From assembly GCA_045127595.1 (NCBI GenBank), contig JBGVQS010000029.1, forward strand, positions 1-49,450: a stretch of DNA of 49,450 nucleotides, read 5' to 3'. Origin of the DNA: Scatosoma sp045127595 (lineage in GTDB: Bacteria > Bacillota > Clostridia > Christensenellales > Borkfalkiaceae). The notes below the pieces were generated by a model. That model did not search any database. It was not told the DNA's origin and saw nothing but the letters and a program-made list of their open reading frames with translations. Each line of letters starts with the position of its first letter. Position 1 is the first letter of the stretch. The translations under genes and the position numbers were made by a program. This document shows positions 43,901 to 49,450 of this stretch, piece by piece.

Positions 43901-46900
43901 GTACGAGCAACTTGGATCTCGGGGAGAGCTTGTTCAGCGGTTGTAAGCTTTTGACGACGGTACACCTTTCGAAATCGGTTGTCAATATCGATAACGTATT
44001 CTCGAAGTGTTCTGCGATTAAAACGGTTACGATCGATTCGGATAACATGAACTTCGAAGCGGATAAGAGCGGCTTGCCTTTGATCAACGGTTATGGCGGC
44101 ACGGCGATTTATCTTGCACTCGGTCAGCTTGACGGCGATACGTTCATCGTACCCGAAGGGGTTCGTGAAATCGGTCCTAGAGCGTTTGAAGGTCAGCCGT
44201 TTAAGAACATCGTGCTTCCTTCTTCCTTGTTGCAGATTAGCGAATATGCATTCTATAACTGTAACGCTCTTGAATCGGTAACCTTTAAAGAAGGTTGTCA
44301 ATTAGAAACGATTGGGAAGTACGCATTCCGTTTCTGCTCGAATTTAAAAGAAATCAATCTTCCCGATACGGTAACGGAGATCTACGAATATGCGTTTGCG
44401 GATTGTTCGGGCGCAACCACGTTGAAGCTTCCCGCAAATATTGAAAAGCTTGGCAATTACGCATTTGCGGCTACCGACTCTTTGAAATCCGTAGAATTCC
44501 CTGCATCGCTTAAAGTTACGGGACAATATACGTTCGCATACAGCGGCGTTGAGAGCGTGAAATTCAACGAAGGTATCGAATATCTCGGTTTGGCTTGGTC
44601 TTCGACTACGACTACGGTTCCGACTACGCTTACGTACAGCACTACGTCTGGCTTATTTGTCTATTGCGACAACTTGAAGACGGTAACGCTTCCTTCTTCG
44701 CTTAAGGGCATGGGTGCGTACACGTTTGCGTATTGTTCTTCCTTAGAGGGAATCGAGCTTTCTGCAAATCTTGAATTGATCGGTCAAAATGCATTCCGCG
44801 GTACGGGGCTTAAGAGCTTCACCGTTCCTGCAAACGTAACGGTTTTGCATAACTATATCTTGGCGGAATGTCCTAACCTTACGAGCGTAACGTTCCACGA
44901 TGGTATTACGGAGTTGAAGCAGTACGTATTCAAAGCCAGTGCACAGCTTACGGACATTGTATTGCCTACGTCCGTAACCAAGATCGGTTCCGATTGTTTC
45001 TACGGCACGGCAATCACGACCATGGACTTGTCCAACATTAAGATTACCAGTGCAACGGCAAACTTGTTCAGAGATTGTACACAGCTTACGAGCGTAACGC
45101 TTCATCCCGACTCGACGGCTATGGGTAACTACTTCTTCGCAGGCTGTACCTCTTTGGAAACGGTAACCATTCCCAGCGGTATCAAATATCTCGGTACGTA
45201 TACGTTCCAAGGCTGTACCGCGTTGAAGGAAATCACCCTTCCTTCCGCAATGACGCTAATCGGTACGAGTGCGACGGCGGCTACTAATAGCTCCGCTGCG
45301 TATACTTTCCAAGATTGTACCAGCCTTACTACGGTCAACGGTTTGGAAAAAATTACGAAGATGTCGAAAGGTGTCTTCGCAGGCTGTACCTCTTTGGCAG
45401 AAGTGAATTTGGCTGCTTGTACGCAAATCGGCTATGAAAACTTTATGGGTTGTACGGCGTTGAAGAACGTAGTGCTTCCTAAGGTAACCTCTGTCGGTGC
45501 GAATGCGTTCGACGGCTGTACGTCGCTTGAAAGCATTGAAATAGGCGCGAAGGTTACTACCGTAGGTAAATATGCGTTTGGTAACTGTCCTAAACTTACG
45601 ACCGTTACGATGAACGATACGAGCAGTAGCGTAGGTACGTATGCGTTTGCAGGCTGTACGTCGTTGAAAGAATTTGCAATTCCTTCGGGCGTTTCGTCGC
45701 TTGGCGAAGGTACGTTTGACGGCTGTACCGCATTGACGTCGGTTACGCAAAAGACCTTGAAACTTACGACCATCGGTAAATATGCGTTCAGAAATTGTAC
45801 TGCATATACCAACGCGGTTCTTCCCACGACGGTGAAGACGATTAACGATTTCGCGTTTGTGGATTCGGGTATCACGTCGATTCAAATTCCTAAGACTGTT
45901 ACAAGCATGAACGGCAGCGCGTTTGCTGGTTGTAAGAACCTTACTTCCGTTACGATTGCTGACGGTAACACCTACTTTAAGGTAGGCGCGAACGGCGCGA
46001 TTTACAGTGCGGACGGCACGAAGCTTGTTTACTATCCTGTAAACAGCGGTTCGGACGTTGCTGATTTGAGAAACTTGGGTATCAAGGAAATCTCTAAATA
46101 TGCATTTGCTGGCAACCTTAGCGTTAAGACCATTTATCTTCCTGACGATATGGTAGAAATTGCGGACTATGCATTTGCAGAATGTACTTCTCTTGTAACC
46201 GTCATCATGCCTGATACGTTAGAAATTATCGGCGACCATGCATTCGACGGCTGTACGGCACTTACAAATCTTACGTTGCCTGCAAACTTGAAGACGATCA
46301 ATACGTATGCGTTTGCAAACTGTCTTGCATTGACCGAAGTTACTATTCCCGAAGGCGTAACGGATCTTGCAAACTACGCCTTCGACGGCAGCGGTATCAC
46401 GACGATTAACTTGCCTGCGACCTTGAAGACGATCGGTACGTACGTATTCCGTAACACGGCAAACCTTGGCGACGTTGTAATTCCTACTTCGGTATATTCG
46501 ATCGGTAACTATGCGTTCAACGGAAGCGGCTTAACCAGCTTCACTTGGACGGGTACGACGGACGAAGACAATGCAATCACGATGGGTACGTATATGTTCA
46601 AAGAAGCGGCAAGACTCCGCACGGTTGTTCTTCCCGAAGGCTTGTTGAAGCTGACGAGCGAAATGTTTGTAAATACCTTGTCGCTTGAAAGCGTTCAATT
46701 CCCTTCGACGTTGACGGCTCTTGTTGGTAGCGGATTTGAAGGAAGCGGTATTCAATCGATTACGATTCCTGAAGGAATTACGGAAATTCCTGGGGAAACG
46801 TTTATGAACTGTACTTCGTTGAAGACGGTTGTTCTTCCCGATTCTATCGTAACGGTTGCATATCGTTCGTTTAAGGGTTGTACGGCTCTCGAAAGCATCA

Positions 46901-47172
46901 ATATTCCTAACGGAGTTTCTAAGATTGGTTATGAAGCATTCTACCAATGCGCTTCGTTGAAAGAAATCACCGTTCCCGAATCGGTTGCAACGGTGGAAAG
47001 GGGCGTCTTTGAGGGTTGGACTGCGGAACAGACGATTTATATTGAAGCTTCCAAGATTGACGTAAATAAGGGCTGGACCTATTCGCATACCATTTCTACG
47101 TCGAAAAACTTGCGTCAGACGTGGATGTCGAACGGCGAATTCCCTTGCGATGCAAAGATTATCTACGTTTAA
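37954..47172 (+). CDS. Giant BspA-like leucine-rich-repeat surface lipoprotein
   Basis: A 3,072-residue exported protein. A lipoprotein signal ends at LSGC with Cys29. Next, from about 120 to 340, come three InlB B-type repeats (YDVVVKDADGT...GYVFVGWYKDAACTEAYDF and kin), then beta-sandwich, fibronectin III-like units (ATASVSWDAVPNATSYVVEI), two more GW-type repeats at about 735-890, and from about 900 to the end dozens of LRR_5 repeats of the form IGxxAFxxCxxLxxIxIPxxVxxI. Sections without repeats (DGVVFSKDETQILYYPAMKEGEY type) recur inside the LRR part. Such proteins bind host or bacterial surfaces in gut and oral bacteria; the ligand is unknown. The C-terminus (PCDAKIIYV) has no anchor signal, so the lipid holds it. 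A promoter and GGAGG precede the ATG. Confidence 0.92.
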   Translation: MKNKKQKRLLLCLCCAMMFSATAVGLSGCNKKSDDSVPGQPGEFYFDGDETTTADDQLLTFTEDTFAWTVGGVEVTGSYTVSGNQYELTLGDTDETVMVTVGEGYVVVLDGNGNEYTFLEKVSYDVVVKDADGTVISTNSVLNGKKFAKPADPEKAGYVFVGWYKDAACTEAYDFNAAITKNTDVYASFKAVYSVTVKGSEGSTLFEGTLTDGEKFAKPADPVKDGYTFIAWYKDADYKELYDFDAPVTKNTTIYALFAETPVGAIEFDVELVVDGATTATLTTVGGGLYFLPTPEKEGATFAGWWVSHYDDANKLSYKYEDGMKLGEPTKLYAVWVSEAPAVDVKGNKITWVAAGEVSQYTVKVTDPNGEVVQDMVSFSSFTYDFVNKAAGDYVIEISANGTTTTVYYQNKGLDKVSAFNVEGFATLQFNAVANAEKYLVTVVCGNPDHVHTVDNGNSTTYNFDNCTMTKAGVKFIVEAVADGYVSSVSAEYVYTRDLAAISEVKVDDATASVSWDAVPNATSYVVEIVKGDNVETINVGGDTSYSLKYYTGKMVIKVYPVAANYNSPDATSVEYDKVSLPATKNLAFDGANIAWDEVVGAAKYVVKIGDKEFDATTNALVFPEAAYVDGQDSYAVSVKVVDGAGVASVYSDELVINLTTMSSKLTYEKGVVTWSAVFVADHYAVKVNDGAEMNVVKTSTSAAVTLTKAGENTISVCYYDADGKASDWVSMTVTAYEISFDALGGEEVAPIYKAYGDPMDNLPTTTLHGYDFEGWYTQAEDGTKYEDVYYTAKANTTLYAKWLGQEYEVTFDVGLYGVMEEKTAKVRFGSDYTLSVATSQDTTKVFGGWYTEPNGQGFSYTDQDGKSVRPWADVQPITLYAAWIEVLKYQLIDDETAYSVSQNEAGMQYASYVRIPEKYNGLPVKLIEADAFKNCKTLEKIEIPDTITGITLGVGGYNASGSAFYGCTALKEISVYCVKGDHEANPHQRYYETINGALIFNDPNNKEVKELIYVPNSLQGEYEIPYGVTHISENVFISTKFTKVTIPSTVTYIGKQAFYMSTTMNYVFAKTPEGVEEVELTIGEGAFQSCDFTSITLPARLKEFNVTAFMSCTDLAAVYIDGENGRYISTEDGMLCEVIKDESGEVLHNKIIYCPVARTGAYTIPMDVREIGDGAFQDCEDLTEITIPGHVMKIGAKAFYSCGSLAKVNFAADGLGLEIGEQAFYSCSALTELYIPASVKVIGTKAFQSCSGITKLTFADDATAIIGDSAFYALKNFTDLVIPKGITKIGASAFASTGITSVTFMGQQGDLGLTIDEKAFFSCTALTEVTLPGNLAHLAAMAFGSNSKLVTVRVEVGGSAVIANAAFGSTLTNTAKYYVQNLYIGKDAPALQITGIFGTDSLVSVNIHEENENFMSKDGVVFSKDETQILYYPAMKEGEYTIPEKVQVIGANVFAGKIGLTKITIGHQVTEIGEYAFDGCSNLEEVVFLPTPEGEERATLDIGTYAFTDCKKLTKIDLPIGTRTIAARVFQNCAALASITIPEGVTELSDYTFSGCDSLTTIKIPSTVTNMGGLGTSTLSGMVAFYGCDGLTEIIVDEKNKTFMSIDGLLYQRNEETKLPQILMYCPTLKAGKVTIPASVTEVWNAAFSDRIELTEVIFEDHVADAEGKIPDLTFGEYIFYFGTSTKWNAMKLERVVLPEGMTNISAKVFRYAKTLKEIVIPTTVTTIQGDAFYELTNLEKLTFTEGGKEGLVLADATVVSDNYGSYYYGVFNNIKSTKLSTITLPERTQAIGSYAFYNMENLTSIVIPKGVTELGKYAFSGCKKLTSVTFAEGSQLEKIGYQAFGYAGFTSITIPESVTSIGGYAFYQTKLESIEIPASVTIIGAKDGSYGDYSAFAYSKLKTVTFAKGSQLETISQGAFQNCTLLESIEIPASVKTIALNVFSGCTSLSSVTFAEGSNLESIGNTAFASTALTYFAFPVSTSNLDLGESLFSGCKLLTTVHLSKSVVNIDNVFSKCSAIKTVTIDSDNMNFEADKSGLPLINGYGGTAIYLALGQLDGDTFIVPEGVREIGPRAFEGQPFKNIVLPSSLLQISEYAFYNCNALESVTFKEGCQLETIGKYAFRFCSNLKEINLPDTVTEIYEYAFADCSGATTLKLPANIEKLGNYAFAATDSLKSVEFPASLKVTGQYTFAYSGVESVKFNEGIEYLGLAWSSTTTTVPTTLTYSTTSGLFVYCDNLKTVTLPSSLKGMGAYTFAYCSSLEGIELSANLELIGQNAFRGTGLKSFTVPANVTVLHNYILAECPNLTSVTFHDGITELKQYVFKASAQLTDIVLPTSVTKIGSDCFYGTAITTMDLSNIKITSATANLFRDCTQLTSVTLHPDSTAMGNYFFAGCTSLETVTIPSGIKYLGTYTFQGCTALKEITLPSAMTLIGTSATAATNSSAAYTFQDCTSLTTVNGLEKITKMSKGVFAGCTSLAEVNLAACTQIGYENFMGCTALKNVVLPKVTSVGANAFDGCTSLESIEIGAKVTTVGKYAFGNCPKLTTVTMNDTSSSVGTYAFAGCTSLKEFAIPSGVSSLGEGTFDGCTALTSVTQKTLKLTTIGKYAFRNCTAYTNAVLPTTVKTINDFAFVDSGITSIQIPKTVTSMNGSAFAGCKNLTSVTIADGNTYFKVGANGAIYSADGTKLVYYPVNSGSDVADLRNLGIKEISKYAFAGNLSVKTIYLPDDMVEIADYAFAECTSLVTVIMPDTLEIIGDHAFDGCTALTNLTLPANLKTINTYAFANCLALTEVTIPEGVTDLANYAFDGSGITTINLPATLKTIGTYVFRNTANLGDVVIPTSVYSIGNYAFNGSGLTSFTWTGTTDEDNAITMGTYMFKEAARLRTVVLPEGLLKLTSEMFVNTLSLESVQFPSTLTALVGSGFEGSGIQSITIPEGITEIPGETFMNCTSLKTVVLPDSIVTVAYRSFKGCTALESINIPNGVSKIGYEAFYQCASLKEITVPESVATVERGVFEGWTAEQTIYIEASKIDVNKGWTYSHTISTSKNLRQTWMSNGEFPCDAKIIYV

Positions 47173-47193
47173 TTAAAACGGCTACGGCATAGC

Positions 47194-47219
47194 TCCCTTC
47201 CGCCGAAAGGCGGAGGGGA
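47194..47219 (+). terminator. GAAA-tetraloop hairpin after the LRR gene
   Basis: TCCCTTCCGCC, loop GAAA, GGCGGAGGGGA (one G-U pair). There is no T-run, so it may protect the 3' end of the long message rather than stop transcription. Confidence 0.5.
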
Positions 47220-47291
47220 ATGCCCCAAAATGCTATTTATCAAAAAAATGAATTTATTTTGGAAAAATTTTCATTTTTTTCGATAATATAG

Positions 47292-47320
47292 TTGACTTTT
47301 ATTAAAAAAAGTGATATTAT
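47292..47320 (+). promoter_or_regulatory. Promoter of the 357-residue membrane protein gene
   Basis: TTGACT (47292-47297), 17-base spacer, TATTAT (47315-47320) in the block GATATTATGTATAAA. AGGAG is just before the ATG (47400). Confidence 0.78.
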
Positions 47321-47399
47321 GTATAAAAGGGTAAAACAAAAACCCTATGTGAGCACGAAAAAAAACTGTCGTATTTTTACGGCAAAAGGAGAGTGAATT

Positions 47400-48473
47400 A
47401 TGGCTACACAATTATTTAAGAAGTACTACACACGTCTTGCGAAAGAAGGCTGGCTGAAAGCAACGTTTTGCGCGTTGATTGTTGGTTTTGCCACGGTTTT
47501 GGTTTCTGCGTCCGTGATCTATTGGGCGATGGGAAGTCAAAAAATGCTTTGGCTTGCAGCGATTATCGGCTTAGCGGTAGCCGGCGGCGTTTTACCTCTC
47601 TTTTATTTCACAAAGTTCCGACCTTCGGACAAAGAGATCATGCAACGCATTGACGAATTGGGCTTGGAAGAAAGAATGATCACCATGAAAGCATTGGAAG
47701 GGGATAATTCTTACATGGCGCAAAGACAAAGAGAAGACGCGATGAAAGCGTTGAAAACCATGGATTCGACTATGTTGAAATTCGCGGTTTCGATTCCTTT
47801 GGTTATTGCGTTATCCATCGTTGCTGTTGCAAGCGTTGGTACGACCACCGTTTATGCTACTGCGAAGAAATCGGGTAAAGCTTACATTGAAGAGGCAGTT
47901 GAAAAGTACGAAGAATCACAGCTTGAAGAATACGAAATTACCTATGAGGTGGAAGGCGACGGCGAAATTATCGGCGAAATTATCCAGCTCATTAAAGAAG
48001 GTGAATCTGGCGAAGAAGTTTTCGCTGAACCTATGGAAGGTTGGGTATTCGGATATTGGAAAGATGCGGCTCATCCCGACTTCGTTCCCGCTTTTGAAAA
48101 CGATCCTGCTTTGAATCCTTATCATACGGCGACGGAAGTAAAGAGAGACGTTGTCTATATTGCAGTGTTTATCGAAGCTGAAGAAGGCGGCGATCCCGAC
48201 GATAAAGAACCCAGTGATAAAGAGGGCGAACCTTCGGATGAAGAGTCAGATGCGCCTCCTCAAGATGACGATATGCCCCCTCCTCCCAAAGATAGTCCTG
48301 ACGGCGGTGGCACGGGAGATGACAACGATAACTGGAAAGACGGCGAAACGCCTTCCGCTCCTGATATGGGACCTGCGGGCGATACGGCTGCGGGCGAAGT
48401 TGCCGGAAACGGTAATATCGGCGGAGACGCAGGCGACGTTATCGGCGGATATTTCGGTTCGTTCGCTGGATAA
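47400..48473 (+). CDS. Membrane protein with InlB-like repeat and acidic Pro/Gly-rich tail
   Basis: A 357-residue protein I do not recognise as a known family. Residues about 18-42 and 48-72 are membrane spans with a short link, and a third span lies near 130-155; between them is a charged, helical cytoplasmic part (PSDKEIMQRIDELGLEERM). After the last span comes a possible coiled coil (EEAVEKYEESQLEEYEITYE), a GW-type InlB-like repeat (MEGWVFGYWKDAAHPDFVPA) and about 90 residues of low complexity, acidic and rich in Pro, Gly and Asp, ending GDVIGGYFGSFAG. The outer part could be a spacer across the wall. The MoxR gene follows after its own promoter; in Firmicutes MoxR clusters often begin with an uncharacterised membrane protein. 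Confidence 0.8.
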   Translation: MATQLFKKYYTRLAKEGWLKATFCALIVGFATVLVSASVIYWAMGSQKMLWLAAIIGLAVAGGVLPLFYFTKFRPSDKEIMQRIDELGLEERMITMKALEGDNSYMAQRQREDAMKALKTMDSTMLKFAVSIPLVIALSIVAVASVGTTTVYATAKKSGKAYIEEAVEKYEESQLEEYEITYEVEGDGEIIGEIIQLIKEGESGEEVFAEPMEGWVFGYWKDAAHPDFVPAFENDPALNPYHTATEVKRDVVYIAVFIEAEEGGDPDDKEPSDKEGEPSDEESDAPPQDDDMPPPPKDSPDGGGTGDDNDNWKDGETPSAPDMGPAGDTAAGEVAGNGNIGGDAGDVIGGYFGSFAG

Positions 48474-48499
48474 TCTGTGTAAAAAAACGTATAAAAAAA

Positions 48500-48530
48500 T
48501 GCCTCGTTTGCATAGCAAACGGGGTATTTT
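48500..48530 (+). terminator. Intrinsic terminator after the membrane protein gene
   Basis: TGCCTCGTTTGC pairs with GCAAACGGGGTA (wobble pairs included), followed by TTTTATTT. Confidence 0.82.
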
Positions 48531-48613
48531 ATTTACTTGTAAATAATCTCAGTGAAATCCAAGTGAAAATATTAAAAATTTTTTTAGTTTTTTCAATTTT
48601 CTCGATTATTAAG

Positions 48614-48642
48614 TTTACTTTTATGGATAAAGATGATATAAT
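48614..48642 (+). promoter_or_regulatory. Promoter of the MoxR gene
   Basis: TTTACT (48614-48619), 17-base spacer, TATAAT (48637-48642), within GATATAATGTATAAA. It is similar over roughly 60 bases to the promoter at 47292. Confidence 0.8.
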
Positions 48643-48720
48643 GTATAAACAGGATTTTGTCGAAAAATAGAAATCGGCAAATTTTAACGAAGACAATAAA
48701 ATTTTTAAAAGGGATTTATT

Positions 48721-49450
48721 ATGGTTACAGAAAAAGACATCGAACAGTTTTGCAAACAATGCGCGAACATTTTTGAACAGGTTTCCCGCGACGTCATCGG
48801 TCAGAAAGACGTTGTTGAAGGAACGATCATTGCGATGATCGCAGGCGGTAACGTATTGCTTGAAGGTGTACCCGGCGTAGGGAAAACGCGTTTGGTAAGA
48901 AGTTTGGGTAAAGTATTTGATTTGCCCTTCTCCCGTATTCAGTTTACCCCCGACCTTATGCCTGCCGACGTTACCGGTACGAACATTATCGTAAAGGACG
49001 AAAACGGCAATTCAAGCTTCCAGTTCCAGCCCGGTCCTATTTTCAGCAACATTATTCTTGCCGACGAAATCAACCGTGCTACGCCCAAAACGCAATCCGC
49101 GCTTTTGGAAGCCATGCAGGAACACACCGTTACGGTTATGGGTGTTTCGAGAAAACTGCACGAACCCTTCTTCGTACTTGCTACGCAGAACCCGATCGAA
49201 CAAGACGGTACGTATCCTTTGCCTGAAGCGCAAATGGACCGTTTTATGTTCAAACTTATCGTTCCTAACCCTAGTCTTGAAGAGTTGATGGAAATCGTTT
49301 CCATGACGCAAAAGACGATGGCGGAAGTGGCAGAATGTGCTTGTACAGGAGAAGAACTGCTTCGCATGCGTGAAACGGCAAATCAAATCCCTGTTGCAGA
49401 CGAAGTGCTTCGGTATGCTATGATTATGACGTCGGCGACGCATCCCCATA
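48721..49450 (+). CDS. MoxR-family AAA+ ATPase, 5' part (cut by window end)
   Basis: 243 codons are in the window; the frame has no stop and runs off the right edge. It begins MVTEKDIEQFCKQCANIFEQ, then has Walker A GVPGVGKT (residues 49-56), the MoxR stretch RIQFTPDLMPADVTGTNI, Walker B IILADEINRA (D115, E116), TPKTQSALLEAMQE and sensor-1 VLATQNPIEQDGTYPLPEAQMDRF. MoxR proteins are chaperone-like and usually lie next to DUF58 (von Willebrand-like) and transglutaminase genes; those would be expected just past the edge. The ATG is preceded by AAAGGGA. Confidence 0.95.
   Translation, partial: MVTEKDIEQFCKQCANIFEQVSRDVIGQKDVVEGTIIAMIAGGNVLLEGVPGVGKTRLVRSLGKVFDLPFSRIQFTPDLMPADVTGTNIIVKDENGNSSFQFQPGPIFSNIILADEINRATPKTQSALLEAMQEHTVTVMGVSRKLHEPFFVLATQNPIEQDGTYPLPEAQMDRFMFKLIVPNPSLEELMEIVSMTQKTMAEVAECACTGEELLRMRETANQIPVADEVLRYAMIMTSATHPH

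Overview
This window looks like the chromosome of a low-GC, single-membrane member of the Bacillota, most likely an uncultured gut Clostridia of the Christensenellales type (phylum fairly sure, order only a guess). The signs are an LtaS-like enzyme, lipoboxes without outer-membrane genes, diaminopimelate dehydrogenase, a fused IspDF, strong SigA-type promoters (TTGACA-17-TATAAT) and Clostridia-like RpoB/RpoC. No rRNA or tRNA gene was seen.

Region 1 (1-10,040) is the 3' part of a bacterial microcompartment (BMC) operon, all on the + strand: three hexamer shell genes (the first cut by the window edge), PduL, an EutN/PduN-type pentamer, PduS, PduT, a glycyl-radical diol dehydratase, its activase, PduU, a PduV/EutP GTPase, and then a ParA-family ATPase with a small basic, disordered-looking partner. 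The dehydratase residues fit B12-independent 1,2-propanediol (or glycerol) dehydration inside the shell. PduL would turn the acyl-CoA into acyl-phosphate, and PduS/PduT would handle redox exchange. The aldehyde and alcohol dehydrogenases are not in the window and are presumably to the left. Three long gaps in this otherwise tight operon carry mosaic repeats built around a CCAACG-GAA-CGTTGG hairpin. The two most interesting items are these repeats and the ParA pair, which may position or segregate the organelle (McdAB-like).

Region 2 (10,058-14,980) holds uppP (minus), a cold-shock gene, and an lgt-like/galK/glpK operon. A decayed IS3-family element follows (about 15,003-15,376). Region 3 (15,373-20,241) holds a DUF1846 gene and a zinc-ribbon Nudix gene (both minus), then purA with a possible attenuator in its leader, and ddh.

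Region 4 (20,317-23,530) is a two-gene envelope operon (membrane protein plus LtaS-like enzyme). Convergent to it is rqcP-ispDF-radA (minus; 26,320 to 23,549). Its promoter is back-to-back with that of rpoB-rpoC (26,378-34,651), which has a long repeat-bearing leader. RpoB has a very acidic C-terminal tail.

Region 5 (34,660-49,450) is envelope-related: a small lipoprotein, a GT-C glycosyltransferase with a GtrA flippase-like protein, a 3,072-residue BspA-like leucine-rich-repeat lipoprotein, a membrane protein with an acidic Pro/Gly-rich tail, and the start of a MoxR ATPase. The last three genes share a very similar promoter, which suggests joint control.
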